Positions 12,595-25,899 are shown, counted from the stretch's first letter. The stretch is DNA of 64,000 nucleotides from Chrysomallon squamiferum (GCA_012295275.1 CM022675.1:5248776-5312775), one strand, 5' to 3'. Numbers and translations are program-made. The notes: a model not told the origin generated them from the letters alone.

Positions 12595-13087
12595 GTTATT
12601 TTTTTATAATTATTATTATTATTGTTGTTGTTGTTATTGTTGTCGTTGTAGCACTTACTAATATAATAAAACGAGAAACACGTTGTGGACGGTGACTCTT
12701 CCAGTCATTACAGAGGCTCGCTTACCCAAAGCTGCCTGTGTATAATAACTGGGTATGTAACAAATGTTAATAGTTCTCACGTGTTTAGTATCTTTTGTTA
12801 GACGGACTGAAACAGGTTTCTTCGTAATGTGACAAGTTGTCATCGCTATAAATGATAAATACAGAAATAAACTTTTATTAAAAGACGGGGTTGGTCTGAT
12901 ATTTAGTAATAAACATCACTTGGAACAAAATTGGCAAAACGCAATCATTTTTGATGCTAACAGCCACCCACGTATTTAGTAACATTTTTCTTTCAGCTTC
13001 CACTCCATATAATTTAATATCATGAAAACGATCAGTGTTTCTTCTACAACCATTGTTTAATACGAAACACGTAAATAATAATACTAA

Positions 13088-13123
<36 letters not shown>

Positions 13124-13480
13124 AATACTACTAATAATAATAATAATAGTAATAAATGTGTATAGGCACCACTTGGAATTTGACTTCAGCGTGCTGTCAA
13201 TGTCAACTGAAAGTAAAACATAGACAGACACAAAAGCAATTTCTTTGAGCCGAAAAGTTTATATTTTCTTTAAAGTAAATTAACAAAAAAAATAACAAAA
13301 CATAATCATTATTATCTTTAGTAGCGGTAGAATTAAAAGGATATGTGGTGGTTGTAGTCAGTGGTAATAATGGCAACTGTTATTTTGTATCATTATTTTC
13401 TTTTTTGTTATTAATATGTTGGTGATTTTTTTTTTGTATTTTTTTTCTTATTTTTTTTTCTAATTGTGGACAACATAATA
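12190..13480. other. Palindrome-arm host sequence with unassigned conserved frames
   Basis: Contains (ATT)n runs at about 12541-12594 and (AAT)n at about 13090-13140. Two minus-strand frames (12843-12658 and 13231-12878) are also present in the right arm, at 19825-20037 and around 19500-19820. One piece is exon-like: a TTTATAG acceptor followed by a Cys-containing NLSHYEETCFS stretch. No domain is recognised and both frames are interrupted by repeats, so I do not call a gene. Confidence 0.4.
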
Positions 13481-13493
13481 TTTCTCTTCACAG

Positions 13494-13640
13494 ATTCAGA
13501 ATGTCTTCTGTTGGTAGCAGTGTCACTAGTAGGAATGTATGGAAGTATGACGTTAAGTGTGACGGTTTGGAACCTGCTCTTCATCACTGTCTTCTGAGAG
13601 TTTACATCGTGTTCTAATTATAAGCTGTTCAGGTATTTAT
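13494..13640 (+). pseudogene. SRCR second-half exon relic, left arm
   Basis: After a CTCTTCACAG acceptor, the frame reads WKYDVKCDGLEPALHHCL, matching the second half of an SRCR domain and closely related to the intact exon at 3471-3320. It then runs to a stop at about 13615 because the sequence that encodes the last conserved cysteines is altered. The TCAG|GTATTT donor seen in the intact gene is still recognisable at about 13629. Its mirror is at 19113-19253. Confidence 0.7.
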
Positions 13641-14216
13641 GTTAAAACTATTAGTTTAGTTTCCAATAAATTGATAGTTTAATTAATAGTTTTATTTAAT
13701 AAACACAGGGTTTTTTTTTTTTTTTTTTTTCTAGTTGTGTTTTACACTCTGGTTCGTAATGTTGCATGGAATCACATGATATATTGCTTACAAAGAGAAA
13801 ACAGAAGAAAACAAAGGTTAATGTTTTACTATTGTGATTATTATTATTAGTAGTAGTAGTATCAATACTATTGTTAGTAGTAGTAGTAATAGTAGTATTT
13901 ATATAAAAACTTGAAGGACACCCTAATAGATATCATTTCAGGCACTATTTAAATAAATAAATAAATAAGTTAATAAATTAATAAATAATAAAAGAAGAAA
14001 ACAAACATCAGCATTTCACTTGTTTTATCGCGTGAGAGAATGTTGTTCATTAGTTGGCTGTAGTAGGCTGTCAAAATGAAAAAAAAAAAAAAAAAAGAAA
14101 AAGAAATCTGCAGAAAATTAAAGTTAAATGATAAAGGAATATCGATATTTTATGACATTCTACCCCGTAACTTTCATTGATGTGCTGACTTTTCTTTTTC
14201 ATCATCATTATTACTT

Positions 14217-14302
<86 letters not shown>

Positions 14303-15502
14303 TTTATTGTTATTATTTTTATTGTTCTTCTTTTTCTTCTTCTTCTTCTTCTTCTTATTATTATTATTATTATTGTTATTTTTGTTATTGTTATTATTAT
14401 TATATTTGCTTGCTTGTTTTGCTATAGTAAAGATTGTTTTTTTAGGTTTTTTTTGTTGTATTTTTGTATTTTCTCAAAAACGTGTTTGGTTATGTATTGA
14501 TTAATATTTTATATTGAGTTTCTTTACTGAATAAAGCTTGTAGCAATGACTCTCCTGTGATTTGTTTTATTTTATAAGTCGAAATTATTACTTGCATATT
14601 AATTCATGTTTACGTAATTATTGTCATTACTCTATGCTGGAATACAAATTACCTCTCTGTTTTGCTCTTCCTGTGTGTTGTTATTTATTTTCTTCTCATT
14701 TGTGTTTCTGGACATTCTGGAGGTTCGGTAAAAATCCGTGGCGGAGGAAAAGCTTTCGAATTTCCGTCGTCATTATTCGTGGTGCTATTTCCAAGATGGA
14801 GGATCTGCTTTAACTGTTGCTATAGTTTCATCACACACCCATCTGATTAACAATATATATATTTTTTTTAATTTCTCGTGTCGATTATTTGATTATTAGT
14901 CCTTATTTTTTCAATATTAAATATATTATTATTATTGTTATTTTTATTGTTATTGTTATTTTATCATTATTATTATTATTTTCTTATTAATATTCTTGGT
15001 ATTGTCGTATACAAAACAACTATAACTCAACAACATTATAATTATATATATAGAAAGTGTTACAGAAAAAACTAATGCGAACATTTGCTGAATTTTTGAT
15101 GGCATCATAGCACGTGACAGCACAACCAATCAGCAAGGATTACACATCATCACTCGATATCTAGTGATAGAATTTCATATCGTACATCACACCTCAATTT
15201 CTTATCACTAAACATTCTTCATTCAGTAAAATCATACTTCACTTCATGGTAATGGATGAAGAACACTTCTTCAAAATTTTCACTATACTTGTCTGCAGTG
15301 ACTGAATAGATGCATTGAAAATATTACACAGGGAGAAACAAATAAGTTGAAAAACCAGAGAAAAAGTAACAAGAAAGAGAAAGTTCCTTTCATTTTAAAA
15401 CAACTTGTAACTGTAATGAGAATTATTAACATGTCATTCCAATACGGTTGATCAAATCATATAAGAATATTTTGCGATGATTTATACTTATGACGTTACA
15501 AC

Positions 15503-15600
<98 letters not shown>

Positions 15601-16226
15601 CATAACGATAATGATGATACTAATTTTAATATAATAATAATAACAACAACAACAAAAAAAAAACAATAACACTAACAATAATATTTGTCTGAAAGAAGTA
15701 AATAGGAATTAGTTTAATATTTTTAGTTTTAATATTTGTAAAGAGAGGCGAGTGACGTATTTCATAAATCCATGATGTATACCGCAAGTAATTCTCTATC
15801 AGCAGCAGAAATTAGACAAATTAATGAAAATGTCCCGAAAAGTAAAAACAAGAAAGAGACAGCTTCGTTCCTTCTACCTGACCTTTGTGTCATTTACAGC
15901 CAGTATCTCTCTTTTACAAAGAGAAATTAGACAAATAAAACAGAATAAAAAATCAAAAAGAGAGATAACTTAATTTCTTCCCACTTACCTCCCTTGTTGT
16001 AATTAAGTACTCACTGCGTAATGGTTTGGTTATCAACATGTAATATTACAGTTTCCTTCAACTATCAATATTTAGTGATTTGACGGCGTATTTCATCACC
16101 TCGATCATGACTCTGTAAATATTATTTATTTATTAATTTATTTAATAATTTATTTAATTTAATATGTCTATCTTTTATTCATCTTGCCGACATCATGTGA
16201 TAACATTAAAAACTTAATAAATGATC
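13641..16226. other. Left-arm intergenic sequence, repeat-rich
   Basis: Holds (ATT)n/(TTC)n tracts at 14216-14380, an (AAT)n tract at about 15504-15567, and unique sequence shared with the right arm and with 61.98-64.0 kb. A short frame near 14690-14815 with GHSGGSVKIRGGG is nearly identical in three copies, but this is explained by recent duplication and matches no domain I can name. The left arm meets the scaffold gap at 16226. Confidence 0.55.
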
Positions 16227-16426
16227 NNNNNNNNNNNNNNNNNNNNNNNNNNNNNNNNNNNNNNNNNNNNNNNNNNNNNNNNNNNNNNNNNNNNNNNNNN
16301 NNNNNNNNNNNNNNNNNNNNNNNNNNNNNNNNNNNNNNNNNNNNNNNNNNNNNNNNNNNNNNNNNNNNNNNNNNNNNNNNNNNNNNNNNNNNNNNNNNNN
16401 NNNNNNNNNNNNNNNNNNNNNNNNNN
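16227..16426. other. Scaffold gap (200 N) at palindrome centre
   Basis: Exactly 200 N, the conventional placeholder for a gap of unknown size. It lies at the inner end of the left arm. Any inference about the palindrome spacer is limited by it. Confidence 1.
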
Positions 16427-16554
16427 ATACATTATTTTATAAATTCAGCGATGTTTTATCTTTACTATTTAGACGTACATTTTTTAAACTTTTTTATTAT
16501 TTTTTTTTTTTGTGAGTTGAGGGGTTATTATGTTTTCCCCTGGATTTGATTTGT
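16427..16554. repeat. Palindrome spacer, also found twice at 61.3-62.1 kb
   Basis: About 128 bp beginning ATACATTATTTTATAAATTC and including a TTTTCCCCTGG block separate the gap from the right arm. Closely similar sequence occurs at 61322-61450 and 61979-62108, each followed by the same GATCATTTATTAAG arm start. The spacer is thus part of a larger repeated unit. Confidence 0.8.
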
Positions 16555-17208
16555 GATCATTTATTAAGTTTTTAATGTTATCACATGATGTCGGCAAGAT
16601 GAATAAAAAATAGACATATTAATTTAAATAAATTATTAAATAAATTAATAAATAAATAATATTTACAGAGTCATGATCGAGGTGATGAAATACGCCGTCA
16701 AATCACTAAATATTGATAGTTGAAGGAAACTGTAATATTACATGTTGATAACCAAACCATTACGCAGTGAGTACTTAATTACAACAAGGGCGGTAAGTGG
16801 GAAGAAATTAAGTTATCTCTCTTTTTGATTTTTTATTCTGTTTTATTTGTCTAATTTCTCTTTGTAAAAGAGAGATACTGGCTGTAAATGACACAAAGGT
16901 CAGGTAGAAGGAACGAAGCTGTCTCTTTCTTGTTTTTACTTTTCGGGACATTTTCATTAATTTGTCTAATTTCTGCTGCTGATAGAGACTTACTTGCGGT
17001 ATATATCATGGATTTATGAAATACGTCACTCGTCTCTCTTTACAAATATTAAAACTAAAAATATTAAACTAATTCCTATTTACTTCTTTCAGACAAATAT
17101 TATTGTTAGTGTTATTGTTGTTTTTTTTTTGTTGTTGTTATTATTATATTAAAATTATTATTATCATTATCGTTATGATTATCATTATGATTATCATTAT
17201 TATTATTA

Positions 17209-17281
<73 letters not shown>

Positions 17282-18468
17282 GTTGTAAGGTCATAAGTAT
17301 AAATCATCGCAAAATATTCTTATATGATTTGATCAACCGTATTGGAATGACATGTTAATAATTCTCATTACAGTTACAAGTTGTTTTAAAATGAAAGGAA
17401 CTTTCTCTTTCTTGTTACTTTTCTCTGGTTTTTCAACTTATTTGTTTCTCCCTGTGTAATATTTTCAGTGCATCTATTCAGTCACTGCAGACAAGAATAG
17501 TGAAAATGTTGAAGAAGTGTTCTTCATCCATTACCATGAAGTGAAGTATGATTTTACTGAATGAAGAATGTTTAGTGATAAGAAATTGAGGTGTGATGTA
17601 CGATATGAAATTCTATCACTAGATATCGAGTGATGATGTGTAATCCTTGCTGATTGGTTGTGCTGTCACGTGCTATGATGCCACCAAAAATTCAGCAAAT
17701 GTTCGCATTAGTCTTTTCTGTAACACTTTCTATATATATAATTATAATGTTGTTGAGTAATAGTTGTTTTGTATACGACAGTACCAAGAATATTAATACG
17801 AAAATAATAATAATAATGATAAAATAACAATAACAATAATAATAATATATTTAATATTGAAAAAATAAGGACTAATAATCAAATAATCGACACGAGAAAT
17901 TAAAAAATATATATATATATTGTTAATCAGATGGGTGTGTGATGAAACTATAGCAACAGTTAAAGCAGATCCTCCATCTTGGAAATAGCACCACGAATAA
18001 TGACGACGGAAATTCGAAAGCTTTTCCTCCGCCACGGATTTTTACCGAACCTCCAGAATGTCCAGAAACACAAATGAGAAGAAAATAAATAAAACACACA
18101 GGAAGAGCAAAACAGAGAGGTAATTTGTATTCCAGCATAGAGTAATGACAATAATTACGTAAACATGAATTAATATGCAAGTAATAATTTCGACTTATAA
18201 AATAAAACAAATCACACGAGAGTCATTGCTACAATCTTTATTCAGTAAAGAAACTCAATATAAAATATTAATCAATACATAAACAAACACGTTTTTGAGA
18301 AAATACAAAAATACAACAAAAAAGCCTTAAAAAAACAATCTTTACTATAGCAAAACAAGCAAGCAAATATAGTAATAATAACAATAACAAAAATAACAAT
18401 AACAATAATAATAATAATAAGAAGAAGAAGAAGAAGAAAAAGAAGAACAATAAAAATAATAACAATAA

Positions 18469-18527
<59 letters not shown>

Positions 18528-19110
18528 TAATAACAATAATAATACAAGTAATAATGATGATGAAAAAGAAAAGTCAGCACATCAATGAAAGTTACGTGGT
18601 AGAATGTCATAAAATATCGATATTCCTTTATCATTTAACTTTAATTTTCTGCAGATTTCTTTTTCTTTTCTTTTTCTTTTCTTTTTCCTTTTTCATTTTG
18701 ACAGCCTACTACAGCCAACTAATGAACAACATTCTCTCACGCGATAAAACAAGTGAAATGCTGATGTTTGTTTTCTTCTTTTATTATTTATTAATTTATT
18801 AACTTATTTATTTATTTATTTAAATAGTGCCTGAAATGATATCTATTAGGGTGTCTTTCAAGTTTTTAAATAAATACTACTATTACTACTACTACTACTA
18901 TAATAATAATAACAATAGTAAAACATTAACCTTTGTTTTCTTCTGTTTTCTCTTTGTAAGCAATATATCATGTGATTCCATGCAACATTACGAACCAGAG
19001 TGTAAAACACAACTAGAAAAAAAAAAAAAAAACCTGTGTTTATTAAATAAAACTATTAATTAAACTATCAATTTATTGGAAACTAAACTAATAGTTTTAA
19101 CATAAATACT
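16555..19110. other. Right-arm inner sequence, repeat-rich
   Basis: Reverse complement of the left arm. Contains a (TTA)n run at about 17205-17281, (AAT)n/(AAG)n near 18380-18530 and the unassigned GHSGG frame on the minus strand (about 18035-18060). The interval 16427-18370 is repeated in the same orientation at 61979-64000. No intact gene is seen. Confidence 0.55.
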
Positions 19111-19112
19111 GA

Positions 19113-19253
19113 ACAGCTTATAATTAGAACATGATGTAAACTCTCAGCAGACAGTGATGAAGAGCAGGTTCCAAACCGTCACACTTAACGTCATACTTCC
19201 ATACATTCCTACTAGTGACACTGCTACCAACAGAAGACATTCTGAATCTGTGA
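19113..19253 (-). pseudogene. SRCR second-half exon relic, right arm
   Basis: Mirror of 13494-13640 with one or two substitutions. It reads WKYDVKCDGLEPALHHCLL and then a stop. It carries the same lesion as the left-arm copy, so the exon was already damaged before the inverted duplication. Flanks at 19070-19110 match those of the intact exon at 3290-3320. Confidence 0.7.
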
Positions 19254-19587
19254 AGAGAAATATTATGCTGTCCACAATTAGAAAAAAAAAAATAAGAAAA
19301 AAAATACAAGAAAAAAAAATCACCAACATATTAATAACAAAAAAGAAAATAATGATACAAAATAACAGTTGCCATTATTACCACTGACTACAACCACCAC
19401 ATATCCTTTTAATTCTACCGCTACTAAAGATAATAATGATTATGTTTTGTTATTTTTTTTGTTAATTTACTTTAAAGAAAATATAAACTTTTCGGCTCAA
19501 AGAAATTGCTTTTGTGTCTGTCTATGTTTTACTTTCAGTTGATATTGACAGCACGCTGAAGTCAAATTCCAAGTGGTGCCTATACAC

Positions 19588-19621
<34 letters not shown>

Positions 19622-20096
19622 TACGTGTTTCGTATTAAACAATGGTTGTAGAAGAAACACTGATCGTTTTCATGATATTAAATTATATGGAGTGGAAGCT
19701 GAAAGAAAAAGGTTACTAAATACGTGGGTGGCTGTTAGCATCAAAAATGATTGCGTTTTGCCAATTTTGTTCCAAGTGATGTTTATTACTAAATATCAGA
19801 CCAACCCCGTCTTTTAATAAAAGTTTGTTTCTGTATTTATCATTTATAGCGATGACAACTTGTCACATTACGAAGAAACCTGTTTCAGTCCGTCTAACAA
19901 AAGATACTAAACACGTGAGAACTATTAACATTTGTTACATACCCAGTTATTATACACAGGCAGCTTTGGGTAAGCGAGCCTCTGTAATGACTGGAAGAGT
20001 CACCGTCCACAACGTGTTTCTCGTTTTATTATATTAGTAAGTGCTACAACGACAACAATAACAACAACAACAATAATAATAATAATTATAAAAATA

Positions 20097-20129
<33 letters not shown>

Positions 20130-20460
20130 TTAAAAACATAAATGATTAAATGAACTAAAATAAGCTAATCAAATAAAAAGGTAGATTATCAGATATATCT
20201 GTCTATATACATATATGTTTTTGTTTCTATCTCGCTGTATATCTATTTATTTAATATATATTTATACACTACAGAGGTACCAGAACCATACGAAAAGCAC
20301 TGTGTGGTTTAGGTCATTCACTAAGCCTGCGTGTAATCGACCTTTAACACTTGCCCGTACGATCGCTTGCCGTATTAGTAAAATAAGATTTAAAAGCAGT
20401 ACATAAAAGTGTGATTTAAAGTCTCGAATTTAATCTAAACTGTTAATTGTTCATATGAAT
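19254..20460. other. Right-arm host sequence beside the viral element
   Basis: Mirror of 12220-13490. The (AAT)n tract near 19590-19620 is shorter than in the left arm. The exon-like piece with NLSHYEETCFS lies at about 19850-19905. No recognisable gene product. Confidence 0.45.
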
Positions 20461-20486
20461 GACGCTACGCTCGCTTCTCTTTTTAT

Positions 20487-20560
20487 TTCTCGCATATGCG
20501 ATATAAACTGAGATCTTGCGAGAATGTGATTTGCAGTCACGTGACAAATCTTATAAATAG
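20487..20560 (+). promoter_or_regulatory. Candidate viral promoter and hairpin remnant, right-arm copy
   Basis: TTCTCGCA (20487-20494) pairs with TGCGAGAA (20517-20524), and a TCGCATATGCGA palindrome sits at 20490-20501. GTCACGTGAC, a perfect 10-bp palindrome with an E-box core, is at 20536-20545. TTATAAATAG at 20551-20560 is a good TATA box about 90 bp before the VP-like ATG at 20649. The cluster is typical of either a small-virus promoter or the remains of a hairpin terminus. Confidence 0.45.
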
Positions 20561-20648
20561 GCAGACATTTTTAAATTCGCCATCTTTGCATGTAAGCGAT
20601 TGTTGTAGTAAGTATCGTTGCTTAGTCTGTGTTAATTGAAATTTTGAA

Positions 20649-21862
20649 ATGTCGGGAGGTAGTGGAGCTGTAGGAACTAGTAGTGGTAACGGTAGTAGCT
20701 GGGGGAGCTAAGGAATTAACGATGGTAAAAATAGAACTACTTCTGTTCCTAACACGGAATGTATGCCGCAAGGACCACTGTTTAACAAAGATCAAGACAG
20801 TGTGTTTCGGAAGACATTCCATCGGATATTCCAATGGTATGTACACGATAATGCCGAAACTACCACTTATTACGATAAAACTAATAAAACAGTAGACGAA
20901 GGTTTTCAAATTTTACCTTACGACTATCCTAAAGCTTCCGTAATTCCCATTCAGTGGCAAGAAGCTCAAGCTTTCAGACTCGTTAATATAGGTTTCGAAA
21001 TATTAGGTTGTACTTTAACGACCGAAGAAGTCACTTCCATAAGTGACATTCAAGTGATGCGCACGGATTTCGTACGCGAACCCGAGCTGCTCCGTTTGTG
21101 ATTATAATCACGAATGGGGAGATTTCGTTGTTAAGTTTAAAAACAACCAAAGGTTCGATATCAGTAGTAATTTCACCAATCAGTGGGCAGTAAATCGGCA
21201 AAATGCTGCTCTGCCCAGAGTAGTATTAAAACTACCAGAATTTTTTTAACAAAAACCAATGTCAATTGATGGGCATTCATTACAAATTCCAAGAGGTATT
21301 TTTATTCCTCATCGGCGATATTAATACCATGACTTCGAAATTTACTCATACTTGGGAATGTACGGAAATTTGTTATCCCATTTGTCATTACTTGCATAAT
21401 ATTAAAGACTACGATGTCAGTGATATCGGAACGCTAGGAAAACCTTTTGGTGGTACGAAGTCTTGTACAAAGTTTTTAATCAAACTCTTGTCTCTATTGC
21501 GGTAGAGATAGTCCGGTGGTCCAAGCGGCGTGCATTTTCGTAAAATGTTTTATCACTTTCGAATTCATTAGACGTTCGATTACATGTATCGCGAATTATC
21601 TAAGATTAGAGAAGTAGCCGGTTACGCAGCCAATACTAAATTTGCATTTCCCAAACGTAAGAGAAAATATCGTTTCCAAAACAGGATGGTTTACACTCGA
21701 ACTGACCACGGAAACGAACCGTCATCCAACCCTGCAACAGGAGAATACGCGCCTGAAGCACCACGGAGCCTCGTCAATACTCACCTCCTGGTGGCACAGT
21801 GTCTGGCTCTGCTTCTTCAAACCGTTACCATCCTCACCCTTCGCCTCGTCCGGAATGAGTGA
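20649..21862 (+). pseudogene. Parvovirus-like capsid (VP) frame, right-arm copy, broken
   Basis: Nearly the same as the left-arm frame: ATG, Gly/Ser-rich start, then GFQILPYDYP and PIQWQEAQAF motifs. Differences include a TAA at about 20709-20711 where the left arm has GAA, and several missense changes. Open stretches are 20763-21101, 21266-21505 and 21584-21862 in shifting frames. The basic patch near 21650 reads KRKRKYRF, where the left arm has KRRRKYRF. Confidence 0.6.
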
Positions 21863-21899
21863 ATTAAATGTTTATTTTTGGAAGTAGAGATACGAAGAT

Positions 21900-22853
21900 A
21901 TGTTACGTAGTGTATATCAACCTGGTCTAACCAATATAGATCTCATTTATCCAGAAATTCCTAGAAACAATGAACAAAATATATCTGAATTTATATTAGA
22001 ATATAAGAGTTTGAGTTTCGATCTGTTTAAAACTAGAAATACGCTTCCTGGTCTCGATTTTAAACAACGTTAAAACAGATTTGTTCGGATGCGACATCGT
22101 CTACTTTGTAGACGATGATAGAATAACAAACGATTCGGGCAACGTTTGGCTTTGGTCTGTAGACGGAAACCAAGTCTAGACGTGGTTGTCTCGTGTGTTT
22201 CTAGATTTTACTAAATGGAAGAAAGTCTTTGAATTTAATATCACTGTGCAAAATTTAAACCGCGTATTTAAGTCTCCTACGTCTGATCCTAATGTCGTTA
22301 AGAAAGATTACTTAAATCAATTTAAGATAATTCCTAAAAAGCAAGCTCACGATCTACCTCAGTATATATATTGGCTGTTAATCAATAACCAAAATAGAAT
22401 ACCTGATGATAAAGGAGTCTTCGATCCTCACGTCACAGATTATAATAAAATATTTAATCAGTCTGTTCATTTTAATACTGTGCCCGATAACCGTTCGCGT
22501 ATGCATTGAATGAAATTATGCGATGGTTGCTATTGGGCTACGACCTTACAGAAGGTGATATACTTTTAATTAGATCGTTGGCTGGAATTTTTTCTGGAAA
22601 CAACGACAAAGATCAATCGACCCATCCTTCTTTTCACGTGGAAGACAAAGATCCTTATGATTGCATAGAACTAGTGATGGGTAGAAACGTCGAAGGAGGC
22701 AGAATAAAACAGTTGTGTCCCATTGACTATCGATTCGATGAGGACATGTTAACCTCCGACGAAAATAAGAACAAAAAATCGAATCCGATACAGAAAAATC
22801 GCTTCCGTATAAAAGAGATTAACTGCTCCTACTTGTATTTGTTCCAGAAATAA
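21900..22853 (+). pseudogene. Unassigned viral-element reading frame (middle block), right-arm copy
   Basis: Mirror of 9824-10746, opening at the ATG at about 21900. A small insertion near 22066 shifts the frame relative to the left arm, and the shared TAG near 22177 follows. Open frames at 22186-22509 and 22506-22853 keep the DNRSRMH end and the DLTEGDILLIRSLAG stretch. Function unknown. Confidence 0.45.
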
Positions 22854-22990
22854 AGCCATAGAAAAGAAGACAATATTAAGAAAACGTTATAAAGAAGCAT
22901 AACCAGCCAACGGACATATTTCATAATCCTATCGCATTTATTTTAAGTTCATATCATCATCAGCGAGTATCGGTTCATTGGTAAATAGCC

Positions 22991-23819
22991 ATGGATAGAC
23001 TCCGAAAGGCTTCACTCAGAAACGTGCAGTGAACGAATTTCTAGATGATGATGATCAAGACCAACACTTCAGACGACCAACTAATTTAACAAGACAAAGT
23101 CGTTTCAGATGTACGTCTACAGAAGCGATACCATCTACGTCGAGGCAGACAACGCCCGTCAGTCAGTTCACGCAAACTTACGATCCATGGGAAAACTCTC
23201 AACCGTTGATGACTTCTCCTGCTGCACCTGTCTATAAAAACGTGTTCCGGGTTCAGAAGCTTACTGGTTAAATGAATGAGACATCGGAGGGAGACAGTCA
23301 AGGTCTTCGACGGCTGAAACGAGAGGAATCAGTCAGGTCTGCAGAATTAACAAGAGTCTAGAGCAAGAGACACCGAGGACGACGAGGACACGTAGCAAAC
23401 AAAACAAAAGCAAAAGAAGTTAAAACTAAACGAAAACTTGTGTAAGTTCACAGATATTATAGAGACTCTGATCACGACCAGTGAAGCAAAGAACGAAAGG
23501 CAATTAGTGGAATGGGTTTTGTCGAATAAAGACAAATCGGACAAAATATGCGGTAGCACCGGTCGTGGTAAGTTAGGTTTTAAGTATCTTAAAATCAGTG
23601 TGAATTACCAGAGTTGTGCAGGAGATACTTACCTCCATAGAAAAGAAGACATTCGGGTCTTCCATCGAATATATTCGGCAAGTAGACACGCCTTCCATGA
23701 AGAGATCTACCGCAGTGGCAACACCACCAGAAAGTTGCCTTCAAGCCAGGGAATTGGCTTCTGTTGTCAAAATCAGCTGCAAGCAAACGTACAAAAATGA
23801 TTACAAATATATTAACTGA
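22991..23819 (+). pseudogene. NS1-like remnant lacking the HUH region
   Basis: Starts with the same ATGGATA as the left-arm NS1-like frame (9640), then jumps after 22997 into the counterpart of 8881. The HUH motif and most of the nuclease-like domain are therefore gone. What remains is the acidic/Arg-rich middle (open at 23029-23271) and the linker-like segment (23438-23800), each with frame breaks. It cannot encode a functional initiator. Confidence 0.55.
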
Positions 23820-24044
23820 AGTAATATAGCGTGAACCTACCTTGTTTCTTGTGACACTCAGAAAAGAAGCTTTGTCCTCACACAGTTTGACGTGTTTAGA
23901 ATAAAACACATCTCACGATGTATTTATATGTTAAGGACAAAGAAACCATCTTGTCCAATGAATAACTGCTTTAAAGTATTGCATCATGAATGAATTGTAT
24001 GTGTATTCATAACTAACTTCTTCATCATCATCATCGTAAATTAT

Positions 24045-24080
<36 letters not shown>

Positions 24081-24183
24081 TAATAATAACAATTCGAATT
24101 TGCATATATTTAAAAAAAAAAAAAAATCAAAACCAATATCTCTTTCTGTTTCTCTGTACAACTCGTGTTTCTGTGTTTCTGTT

Positions 24184-24221
<38 letters not shown>

Positions 24222-24223
24222 AA

Positions 24224-24695
<472 letters not shown>

Positions 24696-24699
24696 GAGA

Positions 24700-25184
24700 A
24701 CATTTAGGAAAAAATGTATCGAACATACTATATATATATGTGAATTATATGGGTATGTAACTATATCACACAGATGTTTGGTATATGCATTTTCAATATG
24801 TAAAATGTATAATAAATGAGATTAAATTGTAAATTTGATACATGCATTTTTTCCATATGTTGCCTTCCTACATATAAATATATATGTGTGTGTGTGGGTG
24901 TATATTATATTACATGCTTTTGTGTTCCTCATATTGCATTTTGAGTGATGATAAATAAAAACTTGTACCTCACAAAGAGACACAAGCTGTTAGTGTTATT
25001 ATGCCATATTTTACATGTGTCAGACAGATTTACGAGTTAATCTCATTTACACGTTTTACTTTATATTTCTTTGTTTAACTGTGTAAACCCATTCTTGGTG
25101 GTGTAAATACTATATTTTATGTTGTTTTTTATCTCATTTTCAACAGCTGTTTCACTTTGACATATGTACATAAACCTAATTTAT

Positions 25185-25231
<47 letters not shown>

Positions 25232-25380
25232 ACACTCATACACACATACAGAAACACAATACATATACCCATACACACTCTCACACTCTCACACACATAC
25301 ACAAACACAATACATACACCCGTACACACACACACACACATGCACACATACACAAACACACACTCATACATTATACCTAA
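24700..25380. other. AT-rich stretch with (CA)n-rich block
   Basis: Unique AT-rich DNA to about 25185, then imperfect CA-repeat sequence with ACACAT and CATACA variants to about 25370. No gene seen. Sequence outside the palindrome starts here. Confidence 0.6.
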
Positions 25381-25535
25381 CATTAACCATAATACCTAAC
25401 GTTAACACCTAACATTAACAATAACATATAATATTAACATTAACATTAATACCTAATATTAACACCAAAACATTAACAATAAAACCCAACATTAACACCT
25501 AACATTAATAATAATACCTAACAATAACAATAAAA
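25376..25535. repeat. Short TTAGGT-type tandem array, copy 1
   Basis: About 160 bp of CCTAACATTAACA-type repeats, the same family as the large array at 51.66-55.47 kb. The conserved flank block at 25538-25655 follows directly. Confidence 0.85.
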
Positions 25536-25537
25536 AC

Positions 25538-25655
25538 TAAGTCCGCTGTCTCTTTCTTTCATGAGTCTTTGTGTTTTTCTATTATAAATCTACACGAGGC
25601 TCGGATTATGGTTGGCTCTTAGTTGCAATGAAAACGCTCAGCTATACCCAAAATA
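25538..25655. repeat. Conserved array-flank block ending in (TAAA)n, copy 1
   Basis: Begins TCCGCTGTCTCTTTCTTTCA, contains TCTACACGAGGCTCGGATTA and GAAAACGCTCAGCTA, and ends in a run of AAATAAATA. Four related copies at 39186, 43348, 49637 and 55478 follow the other TTAGGT-type arrays. The tail resembles the 3' end of a retroposed or short interspersed element. Confidence 0.8.
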
Positions 25656-25838
25656 AATAAATAAATAAATAGATAAATAAATAGATAAATAAATGATATC
25701 AATAATAATAATCAGAATAATAAATAAAAAACAAAATACATTAATACATAGAAGTATGGGGTTACTGTAGGAAACACAAATCTACAGAAAGAATTTGATC
25801 GAAACTTAAAAAACTCCAAATCCTTTTTCTCTAATGTA

Positions 25839-25899
<61 letters not shown>

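Larger units (their letters stand above)
20649..23819 (+). mobile_element. Endogenous parvovirus-like element, right-arm copy
   Basis: Inverted duplicate of 8063-12018, with the same gene order on the plus strand: VP-like (20649 to about 21862), middle block (21900-22853) and NS1-like (22991-23819). It is about 0.75 kb shorter because of a deletion whose junction lies near 22997. That deletion removes the counterpart of 8882-9633, including the HUH motif. It carries arm-specific lesions, such as an early in-frame TAA near 20709 in the VP-like frame. Shared and private lesions show that it was partly decayed before duplication and has decayed further since, or that the two copies are diverged alleles. 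Confidence 0.65.

Noticed and set aside
14562-14850. GHSGGSVKIRGGG frame as an immunoglobulin-like or SRCR exon
   Set aside because: The frame resembles a receptor motif only superficially and lacks Cys and splice borders. Its presence in three copies is explained by duplication.
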